From CBFHOS01 sp965657645 (GTDB taxonomy: Bacteria > Pseudomonadota > Alphaproteobacteria > Puniceispirillales > Puniceispirillaceae), in assembly GCA_965657645.1 (NCBI GenBank), contig CBFHOS010000004.1, positions 39,665 through 103,664 on the forward strand: a stretch of DNA of 64,000 nucleotides. Reading direction: 5' to 3'. The notes beneath the pieces are model-generated. The model did not search any database. It was given only the letters and a program-made list of their open reading frames with translations, and had not been told where the DNA came from. Numbering within the stretch: position 1 is the stretch's first letter; every line of letters starts with the position of its first letter. Position numbers and translations under genes: made by a program. This document shows, piece by piece, positions 16,055 through 24,681 of the stretch.

Positions 16055-16981
16055 CTAGAACAATGTTGAAACTGAACGCTCTTCATTGATCCGCTTGATT
16101 GCCTCGCCCAAAAGCGGCGCAATCGATAGCTGGCGGATGTTTCGGGCCACCCGAACCGCCTCAGTTGCCGGTATAGAATCGGTTGTAACCAGCGAATTTA
16201 GCGGTGATGCGGCAACGCGGCTAACCGCCCCGCCAGACAATACGCCATGTGTCACATAGGCATCCACGCTAAGCGCACCGTCACCAATGAGCGCGGCGGC
16301 GGCATTGCACAGCGTTCCACCCGAATCGACAATGTCATCAACCATGATGCAATGGCGGTCCTTAACGTCACCAATGATGTTCATTACTTCGGATACACCA
16401 GCCTTTGGCCGACGTTTGTCAATGATGGCCAGATCCGCGTCAAGACGACGGGCCAGAGAGCGCGCCCGAACAACACCGCCAACATCAGGCGATACAATCA
16501 TCAGATTGCCGTCATAGCGCGATTTAATGTCATCAATGAATACCGGCGCGGCAAACATGTTATCAGTCGGGATATCGAAAAAGCCCTGTATCTGTCCGGC
16601 GTGCAAATCAATCGTCAATACACGATCAGCACCAGCCGAAGTGATAAGGTTTGCTAGCAATTTTGCCGATATTGGTGTGCGGGGACCAGATTTACGATCC
16701 TGACGCGCATAGCCATAATAAGGCAATACAGCGGTAACACGGCGGGCCGAACCACGGCGTAGCGCATCAAGCGCCACAAGTAATTCCATCACATTGTCAT
16801 TTGCCGGAAAGCAGGTGGATTGAACCACAAAGACATCTTCACCACGCACGTTCTCGCCAATTTCGACGAAGACTTCCATATCCGCAAAGCGGCGCACATC
16901 AGCCTGTGTGAGGGGAACATCCAGATAGGCAGCAATTGCCTCTGCCAGAGGGCGGTTGCTGTTGCAGGATAAAATCTTCAT
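16055..16981 (-). CDS. prs: Ribose-phosphate pyrophosphokinase
   Basis: A 308-residue class I PRPP synthetase that transfers pyrophosphate from ATP to ribose 5-phosphate and feeds purine, pyrimidine, His, Trp and NAD synthesis. Motifs: G-E-N-V-R-G-E-D-V-F-V-V-Q-S-T near 42-56, Y-G-Y-A-R-Q-D-R-K-S, the H-A-G-Q-I-Q-G-F-F metal site, V-S-P-D-V-G-G-V and the ribose-phosphate loop D-D-I-V-D-S-G-G-T-L. The length is standard. It heads the prs-rplY-pth-ychF run; about 230 bases upstream are free of genes and should hold its promoter. Confidence 0.97.
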   Translation of the reverse strand: MKILSCNSNRPLAEAIAAYLDVPLTQADVRRFADMEVFVEIGENVRGEDVFVVQSTCFPANDNVMELLVALDALRRGSARRVTAVLPYYGYARQDRKSGPRTPISAKLLANLITSAGADRVLTIDLHAGQIQGFFDIPTDNMFAAPVFIDDIKSRYDGNLMIVSPDVGGVVRARSLARRLDADLAIIDKRRPKAGVSEVMNIIGDVKDRHCIMVDDIVDSGGTLCNAAAALIGDGALSVDAYVTHGVLSGGAVSRVAASPLNSLVTTDSIPATEAVRVARNIRQLSIAPLLGEAIKRINEERSVSTLF

Positions 16982-17215
16982 TCGTAAAACCCGTTGCCTA
17001 TCAGCCAGCCGACTAGCCTGTCGGTTGCCATTGTCATAGCAACCACCCCAAGGAGGGGCAAGTCGTTATCGGGGCCAATGGTCACTATTTTCATCAAGGC
17101 ACCTAAACAATAAAACAGCTGGAGAGCAGGCCCAGCATTAATAAACCAAGGAATATATACAAATGCGGCATGAGCTTAATGTCTTTCTGTCGCCCTAATC
17201 ATCGATGAATAAGTG

Positions 17216-18157
17216 TCATTTTGGCAATGCAATTATGGAAATTTGACGCCCAGAATCGGAATCGCCAGCATGTGTGGCGCGGCGATGTGAGAAAAATTGA
17301 GGTGATTCGTTGGTTTCATATGTATCTAACGCGCAATCATGAATGGCAACAATGTCATCGCCGCCAAACGCACGCAACCGCGCATGGACATAAGCCGGAA
17401 GATCAAAATGGAATTTATCACCATCCGGATTTTGCGGACCTATATCATCAGCGGTGAAACAGGCATCGGTGATATTCTCTGGCAAGGCATCGCCGGTCAT
17501 CTCAAAAACAATTGCCTGCATTTTCGAGTCGACCTGATAGCTGGCCTTGGCGATGGTTGGGCCGATTAACGCGGTGATCGCGGTTGCACCTAGTGCCCGC
17601 ATGGACGCAATTGTGGTGCTAGTGATGCCGCCGCATGCCCCGCGCCAGCCCGCGTGACAGGCACCAATAACCCCCGCAGTAACGTCAGCAAACAACACCG
17701 GCAGGCAGTCGGCCGTCAAAATTCCAAGGGCAAGACCCGGCGTGCTGGTCACGATACCATCGGCCCGAATAAGCGCGTCACGATGCTGGCTCATCAATGG
17801 ATGGTTGGGATCGGTGGGCCGCGGTGGAAAGTGCGGGGTGGCGGTAACGCATTCAGCGCCATGCACCTGAAAGACCGCCATTAAATCTTCTGGCGCAATG
17901 TCTAGGCTGGCGGCCGCGCGTATCTGGTTTAGTGCGACAAGCGTCAGATCGTCATCGGAGCCAAAGCCGCAATTAAGGCTTTCATATAGCCCGCTACTAA
18001 CCCCGCCTTGAGCCGAGAAAAACCCGTGCGGGACTGTCACATCCGGATGCCGGTAATAGGGCGGCAAGGGCGTGTGGGTACCATTGGGCGTGCGGGTATC
18101 GGGGGGATTCGGGGTGATCAGGCGAAATGACATGCGGGTGGGCGCTCCAACTTTCAT
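17216..18157 (-). CDS. pgeF: Peptidoglycan editing factor PgeF (YfiH/laccase-domain family)
   Basis: A 313-residue member of the multicopper-polyphenol-oxidase-like (YfiH) family, recognised as a cytoplasmic amidase that removes misincorporated L-Ser from UDP-MurNAc peptides. Metal-site residues are seen in V-H-G-A-E-C-V-T, T-A-D-C-L-P-V-L-F-A-D and C-H-A-G-W-R-G-A-C-G-G. The N-terminal 35 residues are Pro-rich and not conserved; an ATG at 18133 is an alternative start. It follows the MidA-like and lgt genes, an arrangement common in alphaproteobacteria. Confidence 0.92.
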   Translation of the reverse strand: MKVGAPTRMSFRLITPNPPDTRTPNGTHTPLPPYYRHPDVTVPHGFFSAQGGVSSGLYESLNCGFGSDDDLTLVALNQIRAAASLDIAPEDLMAVFQVHGAECVTATPHFPPRPTDPNHPLMSQHRDALIRADGIVTSTPGLALGILTADCLPVLFADVTAGVIGACHAGWRGACGGITSTTIASMRALGATAITALIGPTIAKASYQVDSKMQAIVFEMTGDALPENITDACFTADDIGPQNPDGDKFHFDLPAYVHARLRAFGGDDIVAIHDCALDTYETNESPQFFSHRRATHAGDSDSGRQISIIALPK

Positions 18158-18166
18158 CAGGTCGGG

Positions 18167-19294
18167 CTAGATCGTCTCAAAGCCGGGTGGCAGACCCTCG
18201 CCAGCGGGAACCAATAGCGCAACTTTGAAAGCCTCGCCCATTTGCGCTGGGCTGGTCAACCTATCAATCGCCGCCAACAGCGCACGGCGGGTTTCGGGAT
18301 CGGCTGTCGCCGCCGCCTGTTCGGCGCGGGTGGCAAGGCCTACACGCATCAAAAACCGTCCTTGGGGAACCGGTCCAATTAACCGTGCCCCCGCACTCGT
18401 CGCCCCTCGGTCCAATGCGGCAAAATCAACCCAGTGGGATAGATCGGCGCGGCCCGGTTCAAAGAACGGATCAACCGGCCGATGATCGGCAACGGCTTGC
18501 AAGCTGTCGCCGGTGTTTCCATTACGGCCATAATCGATGATCAACATAGCCCCGCCATTTGTGGCTATGTGGCGAGCAAGATGCGCGACAATGGTTTCGG
18601 CCGCCGGACAAAACTCAAAGATGGTGCCGTCACTTGGCGTATCGGGCAGGGTGTCTTTGTGTTCACTTTGGTCAATCAACGGACCGTCAACAAAGCCAAG
18701 GCCGCCAGTCGCAGTGTCCAGACCAACGAGGCGGTGATGCCATTCGCCATTACGGGCAATAATTTGATCCTGTGGCAGGGCGTCAAAAAATTCATTGGCA
18801 ATGCCGAATAGCGGTGCAGATGGCAAATCTGACACATCATTATGCCAGTGTAACGCGGCCCCTGTCGCGCGCATGGTGTCGGCTTGCTGGGCGCGTAGAC
18901 GCTCGCTAGTCTCGACAAAATGCACCGGATGCGTCGTCAGGGCGGGCATTAATTGTGCCCACGCGTGATGCATGTCGCGCATCAAAGTGCCGCGTCCCGG
19001 TCCCAATTCCACAATAGCGGCGTTGCTGGATGACCCAGATTGGCCCAAGACAGACGCCATCGCGATTTCATACATATGGGCAAGATATAAACCGCATATC
19101 TCGCCAAACATGCCGGAGATTTCTGGCGCGGTGATAAAATCGCCATCTGTGCCAAACGGGTTTTGCTGGTGGTAATACCCATGTTCGGGATCGGCCATAC
19201 AGGCGGCCATATAATCGCCGAGGCTCATGGGCCCGTTTGCTTTTATCTGGGCCGATAATGTCTCGCCCAGCACGGTTGAAGAAATATCCGCCAT
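18167..19294 (-). CDS. MidA/NDUFAF7-family SAM-dependent methyltransferase
   Basis: A 375-residue methyltransferase. The signature region D-F-I-T-A-P-E-I-S-G-M-F-G-E and the SAM loop I-V-E-L-G-P-G-R-G-T-L-M-R-D match the MidA/NDUFAF7 family, whose eukaryotic member dimethylates an arginine of complex I subunit NDUFS2. A role in respiratory complex I assembly is therefore plausible but unproven in bacteria. I start it at the ATG at 19294, after the lgt stop codon; three ATGs at 19319-19327 would extend it into lgt and have no ribosome site. It lies between lgt and pgeF in one apparent operon. Confidence 0.9.
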   Translation of the reverse strand: MADISSTVLGETLSAQIKANGPMSLGDYMAACMADPEHGYYHQQNPFGTDGDFITAPEISGMFGEICGLYLAHMYEIAMASVLGQSGSSSNAAIVELGPGRGTLMRDMHHAWAQLMPALTTHPVHFVETSERLRAQQADTMRATGAALHWHNDVSDLPSAPLFGIANEFFDALPQDQIIARNGEWHHRLVGLDTATGGLGFVDGPLIDQSEHKDTLPDTPSDGTIFEFCPAAETIVAHLARHIATNGGAMLIIDYGRNGNTGDSLQAVADHRPVDPFFEPGRADLSHWVDFAALDRGATSAGARLIGPVPQGRFLMRVGLATRAEQAAATADPETRRALLAAIDRLTSPAQMGEAFKVALLVPAGEGLPPGFETI

Positions 19295-19298
19295 TGTC

Positions 19299-20123
19299 TT
19301 AACTGCCACTCGTGCCAGCATCATCATTTCGGGAATGGTTATTTGGCTTGCGCATCAACAAATAAACCCCGCCCGCAATCATTGGCAGGCATAATAGCTG
19401 GCCCATTGTTATGAGGTTAAACAGCAAACCTAGCTGGATGTCGGGTTCGCGCACATATTCGACCATAAACCGGACAGTGCCATAGCCAATAAGCAAGGCG
19501 GCGGTAAGCGTGCCACTTGCCCGCAAGGCACCGCGGCGGGCCAGAACATACATGACAAGACCAAGTCCCAGCCCCTCAAGGCCAGCTTCATAGAGCTGGC
19601 TTGGATGGCGGGCAAACCCGTCACTATTAGGAAAAATCATCGCCCATGGCACATCTGTTGCGCGGCCAATTAATTCGCCATTGATGAAATTCGATAGACG
19701 CCCCAAAAACAGCCCGATCGGCACAACCATCGCCACCCGGTCACTGATGTTCAAAACCGGAATGGCATTGCGGCGGGCGAATAATAGCATGCCAAAGGTC
19801 ACGCCAAGCAAACCACCATGAAACGACATGCCACCTTGCCAGACTTTCAGGATCTCTAGCGGATGCGATAGGTAAAACCCGAAATCATAGAAAATAACAA
19901 AGCCCAGACGCCCACCAAGAATAATGCCGATAAGTACATAATTCATCAGGCTATCAAGCTGGCCTAGCGATAGGGGCGCACCGGGCTGGCGTGCTTCACG
20001 CCGCAGGATGAACAAACCGCCGACCAATCCGGCGATATAGGCAAGCGCGTACCAGCGGATGCCAAACCCACCAAATTCGATGACGAAGGGATTAAATTCA
20101 GGGAGAATAATGCCGCCAGTCAT
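19299..20123 (-). CDS. lgt: Prolipoprotein diacylglyceryl transferase
   Basis: A 274-residue, seven-helix inner-membrane enzyme. It transfers diacylglyceryl from phosphatidylglycerol to the lipobox cysteine of prolipoproteins. The signature G-R-L-S-N-F-I-N-G-E-L-I-G is present (Ser at the usual Gly/Ala position), as is G-G-M-S-F-H-G-G-L-L-G-V with the essential histidine. H-P-S-Q-L-Y-E-A-G-L-E-G is also intact. Length is normal. It is the first gene of the lgt-MidA-pgeF unit and is divergent from ubiK. Confidence 0.96.
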   Translation of the reverse strand: MTGGIILPEFNPFVIEFGGFGIRWYALAYIAGLVGGLFILRREARQPGAPLSLGQLDSLMNYVLIGIILGGRLGFVIFYDFGFYLSHPLEILKVWQGGMSFHGGLLGVTFGMLLFARRNAIPVLNISDRVAMVVPIGLFLGRLSNFINGELIGRATDVPWAMIFPNSDGFARHPSQLYEAGLEGLGLGLVMYVLARRGALRASGTLTAALLIGYGTVRFMVEYVREPDIQLGLLFNLITMGQLLCLPMIAGGVYLLMRKPNNHSRNDDAGTSGS

Positions 20124-20223
20124 GAGCGTTTGTCCAAATTGCCGAGTGAAACAGAGCCGTCACAATATCGCATTCATCATTGATGTGGTAATGGAATAAG
20201 CAGCAGGCTACTATAAATTATCG

Positions 20224-20270
20224 ATCTACATATCGGACTACATATTTGACTGATATTTGACTAATATTTG
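20224..20270. repeat. 11-13 bp imperfect tandem units upstream of ubiK
   Basis: Related units occur in a row: ATCTACATATCGG, ACTACATATTTG, ACTGATATTTG and ACTAATATTTG. They lie in the lgt-ubiK divergent promoter region, ending just before the ubiK ribosome site. Confidence 0.6.
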
Positions 20271-20297
20271 TAGGTGTATTCATCAAGGAGAGCGGTC

Positions 20298-20597
20298 GTG
20301 GCTTCACAAAGCAATTTCATTTCGGATCTGGCGCAAATGGCAAATGGCGCGGCATCAGCCTTGGGCGGGGTGCGCGAGGAAATCGATAACATGATCCGCC
20401 AGCGCATGGAGCGTAGCTTGAATGCCCGTGGCCTTGTCACCCGCGAGGAATTTGATGCGTTGCGCACGCGCCATGAAGCCCTAGCGGCGCGGCTGGCCGT
20501 GCTAGAGGCGGGCGCCGAATCACCCGCCCCGAAAGCGGCAAAAACCGCCCGCAAGGCGCCATCACGGACAGCCAAAGCCAAAACCGACAAAAACTAG
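20298..20597 (+). CDS. ubiK: UbiK-family ubiquinone biosynthesis accessory factor (BMFP)
   Basis: A 99-residue protein of the YqiC/BMFP family: a helical N-terminus (F-I-S-D-L-A-Q-M-A-N-G-A), a linker with L-V-T-R-E-E-F-D-A-L, and a coiled coil ending R-L-A-V-L-E. A disordered basic Lys/Ala tail follows. UbiK binds the Ubi hydroxylase complex and lipids and helps aerobic ubiquinone synthesis. I chose the GTG at 20298 because AGGAG lies 8 bases upstream; an ATG at 20274 lacks such a site. It opens a plus-strand group with ybjN-like and proC. Confidence 0.85.
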   Translation: MASQSNFISDLAQMANGAASALGGVREEIDNMIRQRMERSLNARGLVTREEFDALRTRHEALAARLAVLEAGAESPAPKAAKTARKAPSRTAKAKTDKN

Positions 20598-20667
20598 GCA
20601 AAAAGTCAAAATTACCTGAAATATGTCGCCATCTTGCGAATCAGCAAGTTTGGGCCATTTTTGGGAG

Positions 20668-20676
20668 TTATCCACA
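20668..20676 (+). promoter_or_regulatory. Perfect DnaA-box sequence TTATCCACA
   Basis: The exact consensus TTATCCACA lies in the 185-base gap between ubiK and the YbjN gene. A 12-mer, TTGCGAATCAGC, lies 22 bases upstream at 20634-20645 and recurs beside another DnaA-box pair at 32.2 kb. A single box could titrate DnaA or regulate the next gene, and may be chance. Confidence 0.5.
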
Positions 20677-20782
20677 AGTGGATGTGGCTTTGGGTAGTCT
20701 TAGACACTAAATATTGTGTTGAACCGCGGCGCTGGATAGGTCATCTTTGCCCTGTCGCAACAAACCACGTCCGGAATTTTTG

Positions 20783-21286
20783 ATGGCGCCAAGTCAGAAC
20801 AGCATCGAGACCAATCTTGCGCATCCAATAGAATTGGTTGCCCGCTTTGTGGCGCGTCACGATTGGCTATTGCGGCAACAGGCACGCAATACAGTCATTG
20901 CGGAAATCCCCGGACGGTGGGCTGATTATCAACTGTCAGTCACATGGCAGGATAGCGAAGAAACCATGCAGGTCACTTGCCGGATCGATGTTCAGGCGGC
21001 CGATGAACAGCTAGGTGATCTGGCTCTGTTGGCGGCGCTTCTCAATCAGGATCTGTACATCGGCCATCTGGCGCTTGATCTCAAAAATGGCGAGCTTGAG
21101 TTGCGCCACACGCTGGCCCTGCGCGGGGCTGGTGGGGCAACGCCGGAACAGATTGAGGATGTGGTTGATATCATGCTCGGTGAGTGTGAACAGGTTTACC
21201 CTGCCATTCACCAAGTGGCGGCGGGACAAATGGCGGCGGCCGAGGCGGCAACTGCGGTTATGATGTTGACCGAAGGCGAAGCCTAG
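20783..21286 (+). CDS. YbjN domain-containing protein
   Basis: A 167-residue cytoplasmic protein with the YbjN (type III secretion chaperone-like) fold pattern: H-D-W-L-L-R-Q-Q-A-R-N-T-V-I-A-E-I-P-G-R-W-A-D-Y, then A-L-L-N-Q-D-L-Y-I-G-H-L-A-L-D and E-L-E-L-R-H-T-L-A-L-R-G. The function of the alphaproteobacterial group is not established. The frame can be extended 12 residues to 20747, but the ATG at 20783 gives the usual N-terminus. It stands between ubiK and proC, an association repeated in related genomes. Confidence 0.8.
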   Translation: MAPSQNSIETNLAHPIELVARFVARHDWLLRQQARNTVIAEIPGRWADYQLSVTWQDSEETMQVTCRIDVQAADEQLGDLALLAALLNQDLYIGHLALDLKNGELELRHTLALRGAGGATPEQIEDVVDIMLGECEQVYPAIHQVAAGQMAAAEAATAVMMLTEGEA

Positions 21287-21314
21287 CCCGCCCACAGCGT
21301 AGCAAGGGTTACAG

Positions 21315-22142
21315 ATGGCAAAACTGCAAATTACCTTAATTGGATGCGGCAAGATGGGCGGCGGTATGCTGCGCGGTTGGCTCGATGATGCGTCGCTTGA
21401 TGCCGAATTTGTCATCATTGAACCATTCGCCGATGCGCTGGCATGGACCAAGGCGCATGACAATGTACAGATCTTTGCGAACCGCGAAGAGGCGCAAAAT
21501 GCTGGCATTGGGGCCAGCCGGATGATTGTTTTGGCGGTAAAGCCGCAAATAATGGATGACGCGCTTGCCGGTATTAGCGATAGCGGCTTGGTTGGGCCAG
21601 AGACTACATTCTTATCGATAGCGGCGGGTATAACGCTTGCGCGGCTCGGTGCATGCCTTGGCGGTGATGCGGCGATTATTCGCTCTATGCCGAATACCCC
21701 AGCCGCAATCGGCAAGGGTATTACTGCGCTTTATGGTGGTACTGTTGATGCGGCGTCAATCGAACTTGCTCGCCAGCTATTGCTGGTAACGGGTGAGGTC
21801 GTGATTCTCGATGATGAAGCGCATATGGACGCGGTAACGGCGGTGTCTGGATCGGGGCCGGCCTATGTGTTCTTGCTGGCCGAGGCGATGAGCGAGGCCG
21901 GCATCAAGGCGGGATTGCCGCCCGCATTGGCCAAACAACTTGCCGAGGCAACGGTGAGTGGGGCCGGCGCGTTAATCGCGGCGTCGGATGAATCGCCGTC
22001 CCAATTGCGCGTTAATGTCACCAGCAAAGGCGGCACAACAGCCGCCGCGTTGGACGTATTGATGGGTGATGATGCGTTGAGCGCGTTGATGACACGCGCA
22101 ATTGCCGCGGCAAAAGCACGATCGATTGCCCTTGGCGGCTAA
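21315..22142 (+). CDS. proC: Pyrroline-5-carboxylate reductase
   Basis: A 275-residue ProC that reduces pyrroline-5-carboxylate to proline with NAD(P)H. The dinucleotide loop is L-I-G-C-G-K-M-G-G-G-M-L at the N-terminus. Further motifs are V-K-P-Q-I-M near 75, I-R-S-M-P-N-T-P-A-A-I-G-K-G, and the substrate region A-V-S-G-S-G-P-A-Y-V-F, with the C-terminal V-T-S-K-G-G-T-T. The length is standard. It follows the YbjN gene by 28 bases, so co-transcription is likely. Confidence 0.96.
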   Translation: MAKLQITLIGCGKMGGGMLRGWLDDASLDAEFVIIEPFADALAWTKAHDNVQIFANREEAQNAGIGASRMIVLAVKPQIMDDALAGISDSGLVGPETTFLSIAAGITLARLGACLGGDAAIIRSMPNTPAAIGKGITALYGGTVDAASIELARQLLLVTGEVVILDDEAHMDAVTAVSGSGPAYVFLLAEAMSEAGIKAGLPPALAKQLAEATVSGAGALIAASDESPSQLRVNVTSKGGTTAAALDVLMGDDALSALMTRAIAAAKARSIALGG

Positions 22143-22214
22143 CCCTAGAGGGCCTATGATTATTGATGATTAAAGCCGACTGTTCGTTAGAACAAGCGAT
22201 GAAGGGTGATCAAT

Positions 22215-22961
22215 ATGACTGCACAGCCAAGCGAATTCACGACAATGAATGAAATCATGGACCGGCTATCGCTGGCGCTATGGACCCAGCTTGCCGATCA
22301 TCCGCCGCACCAGCTAACTATTGATGATATTGCAAAGAGTGCAGGTGTTGATGTAGGCGCCGCCAAAGCCGTTGCGGGCAGTGTTACCGGATTGATCTTG
22401 CACCGCCTCGCACAGCTTGACCAAATGGCGGCGATCGAGAGCTTTGCCGATATTGAGGATGCTGGCGAGGTTTCGATCCGTGAAAAAATCATGGAAGCGA
22501 TCATGCATCGCTTTGAAATATACGCCCCCTACAAAGCGCAAATTGCCCAACTGGATAGTGCCGCGCGGCGTGATCCGGAATTGGCTATTCGGCTATTGGA
22601 CTCGCTGGTTCAGGCGATGCGGCGCATATTGTTGATGGTTGGTGATGATCTTGTCGGTTGGCGCGGTGCGGCCAGAGTGCGCGGCGTTGCGGCAATGTCG
22701 ATGCTTGTTGCCAAGGTCTGGCAGGATGATGAAACACCGGATTTGTCATCAACAATGAAGGCGATTGACCATCGTCTTTCCCAAGCCGAGGAATGGGGCC
22801 GGACTTTTCGCGTGTTTGATCGCAATGCCGACACGCCAGATCACGATGCCGACACGCCAGATCACGATGCCGACACGCCAGATCACGATGATGGCATGCC
22901 GGATGCCGATATTGATGCCGAGCGTAGCTATAATGTTCCGCAGGACGAGCGCTATCAATAA
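22215..22961 (+). CDS. TetR-like/COQ9-family protein with C-terminal repeats
   Basis: A 248-residue protein. Residues about 10-55 form a TetR-type helix-turn-helix (L-T-I-D-D-I-A-K-S-A-G-V-D-V-G-A-A-K), and the helical middle resembles the COQ9/RpsU-divergent group found next to ubiquinone genes. COQ9 proteins have lost DNA binding and carry lipid, so the role could be either regulation or ubiquinone synthesis; ubiK nearby leans to the latter. AAGGG lies upstream of the ATG at 22215. The acidic tail contains three exact copies of A-D-T-P-D-H-D from a 21-bp tandem repeat. Confidence 0.65.
   Translation: MTAQPSEFTTMNEIMDRLSLALWTQLADHPPHQLTIDDIAKSAGVDVGAAKAVAGSVTGLILHRLAQLDQMAAIESFADIEDAGEVSIREKIMEAIMHRFEIYAPYKAQIAQLDSAARRDPELAIRLLDSLVQAMRRILLMVGDDLVGWRGAARVRGVAAMSMLVAKVWQDDETPDLSSTMKAIDHRLSQAEEWGRTFRVFDRNADTPDHDADTPDHDADTPDHDDGMPDADIDAERSYNVPQDERYQ
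22827..22889 (+). repeat. Three exact 21-bp tandem copies in the COQ9-like gene
   Basis: Identical 21-bp units start at 22827, 22848 and 22869 (each begins GCCGACACGCC and ends GATCACGAT). They are in frame and code for A-D-T-P-D-H-D three times. Perfect identity indicates a recent expansion. Confidence 0.95.
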
Positions 22962-23006
22962 ACCGCCCACGATAATTCCAATCATACATAGTTAAGAAGA
23001 TAAGCA

Positions 23007-23360
23007 ATGGACGAGACAGGCGTGAATGAAGCTAGCTTTGATGATTTTATGAAGCTGGACATCCGTAGCGGCACAATTGTTGAGGCGAGCGATTTCCCCG
23101 AGGCGCGAAAGCCAGCCTATAAGCTGGTGATCGATTTTGGTGATGAGCTAGGCCAGAAAAAATCATCGGCACAGATAACCGCACTTTATACAAAGGACGA
23201 GCTGGTCGGTAAGTCTGTGATGGCGGTGGTTAATTTCCCACCGCGCCAGATCGGTCCGTTCATGTCCGAGGTGCTAACGCTGGGCGTGCCGAATGAGAAT
23301 GGCGATGTGGTGTTGGTTAGCCCTGATCTAGCGGCGCCAAATGGTAGCCGCCTGTTTTAA
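23007..23360 (+). CDS. csaA: CsaA-like tRNA-binding protein
   Basis: A 117-residue protein made of a single OB-fold tRNA-binding domain: F-M-K-L-D-I-R-S-G-T-I-V-E-A, F-P-E-A-R-K-P-A-Y-K-L-V-I-D-F-G, the Q-I-T-A-L-Y segment and the end P-N-G-S-R-L-F. CsaA has chaperone-like activity linked to protein export in Bacillus; in proteobacteria the role is less clear. The length is standard. Its stop codon is separated by one base from the convergent sensor kinase gene. Confidence 0.92.
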   Translation: MDETGVNEASFDDFMKLDIRSGTIVEASDFPEARKPAYKLVIDFGDELGQKKSSAQITALYTKDELVGKSVMAVVNFPPRQIGPFMSEVLTLGVPNENGDVVLVSPDLAAPNGSRLF

Positions 23361-23361
23361 T

Positions 23362-24681
23362 CTAAACCGGTAGCTTTATCGCCACGCGCAAGCCGCCCAA
23401 AGGCGATTCCGTCAGGGTCAATTCGCCGCCATGGCCAAGCACAATATCGCTGGTGATGGAGAGGCCAAGGCCTGTTCCCCCGGTCTTTCGATTGCGTGAT
23501 CCCTCCAGCCGGATAAACGGCCGGATAGCATCGGCGCGGCGTTCTGGCGGGATCCCGGCGCCATCATCATCAATAAACACGGTCACTTCGTCATTGCGAA
23601 AGCGCAGGCTAACAACGGCGGTGGTGGCATAGGCCATTGCATTCGAAATGACGTTTTCAAAAGCCCGCTGGATCGATTTGCGGCGCAATGGAAACGGCGG
23701 CGGCGTATCGCTAGGCGGGGTGAAGGTGATGTTAAAGCTATGTGACTTTGCCGCCTTGCCGACCAGATTTTCCAGCATGGCTGTTATCTGGATGTCTTCG
23801 GGCGCCTCTTCACCCTCGCCCGCGGCAAAGGCCAGATAAGCATCGATCATCTCTTCCATTTCAACCAAATCGGTACGGATTGCATCGGTGTCGTCATCGG
23901 TCTTCATCAAGGCAAGCTGCAGGCGAATACGGGTCAATGGTGTGCGTAGGTCATGGCTAACACCGGCGAGCATGTCGGTGCGCTCGTTCAATTGCCGCAT
24001 GATGCGATGGCGCATGGCCTGAAAGGCGCGTCCGGCCAACCGCACTTCCTTGGCGCCCTCTAGCCGGTAATCAGGCGCGGCGCGGCCAAGGCCCAATTGG
24101 CGGGCGGCATTGGCGAGCCGGCGGATTGGACGAACCTGACCGCGCATGAATAAAAGCGCGACACCAAACATCAGAATAGAGGAGCCAACCGTCCAGCCAA
24201 TAAAGGTCCAGCTTGTAGATGAAAAAATCCGTTTGCGGCTGGCATAAATGCGGGCCACGCCATTGTTCAGCTTCACATCGATGAAAATCAGATTGGGATC
24301 GTCGGTTACATTTGTCCGCCAATCAAAGCCAATGCGCGCACCCAGCTCACGGCGTAAAATTTCTTCGGCATAATTATAAGGAAGATCAGAATTGCGGCCT
24401 TCCCATGTGCTTTCCGGATCAAACTGGATCGGGAAGCTAAAATATTTCCAGCCCATCTCGCGCACCATCTCGATCTGTTCGGGCGAGGGCTCGGCACCAA
24501 GATTGTCGACAAGGATGGCTATTTCACTGGCCAGATTGCTGGCCATATGGCGGCTGACTGTATCCCAATGGCGGTCATAAAAAATGAATACCGTGATGAT
24601 CTGGACAAAGATCATAGGCACAAGAATGATCGAAATCATCCGGCCAAACAGGGTTTTGGGAAGAACGTTGCGAAGCTGCAT
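23362..24681 (-). CDS. EnvZ-type sensor histidine kinase
   Basis: A 439-residue membrane kinase. Helices at about 15-34 and 158-179 enclose a periplasmic sensor region of some 120 residues. A HAMP linker (R-P-I-R-R-L-A-N-A-A-R-Q-L-G-L-G) follows. The phosphorylation site is S-H243-D-L-R-T-P-L-T-R, and the ATPase domain shows N-A-M-A-Y-A, D-D-D-G-A-G-I-P and G-G-T-G-L-G-L-S-I. It resembles the EnvZ-like kinases of alphaproteobacteria. The start overlaps the response-regulator stop as TAATG, so the two are coupled partners. The stimulus is unknown. Confidence 0.93.
   Translation of the reverse strand: MQLRNVLPKTLFGRMISIILVPMIFVQIITVFIFYDRHWDTVSRHMASNLASEIAILVDNLGAEPSPEQIEMVREMGWKYFSFPIQFDPESTWEGRNSDLPYNYAEEILRRELGARIGFDWRTNVTDDPNLIFIDVKLNNGVARIYASRKRIFSSTSWTFIGWTVGSSILMFGVALLFMRGQVRPIRRLANAARQLGLGRAAPDYRLEGAKEVRLAGRAFQAMRHRIMRQLNERTDMLAGVSHDLRTPLTRIRLQLALMKTDDDTDAIRTDLVEMEEMIDAYLAFAAGEGEEAPEDIQITAMLENLVGKAAKSHSFNITFTPPSDTPPPFPLRRKSIQRAFENVISNAMAYATTAVVSLRFRNDEVTVFIDDDGAGIPPERRADAIRPFIRLEGSRNRKTGGTGLGLSITSDIVLGHGGELTLTESPLGGLRVAIKLPV

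Noticed and set aside
21011..21715. Minus-strand frame of 234 codons
   Set aside because: Antisense to the YbjN and proC genes; no domain or start signals.
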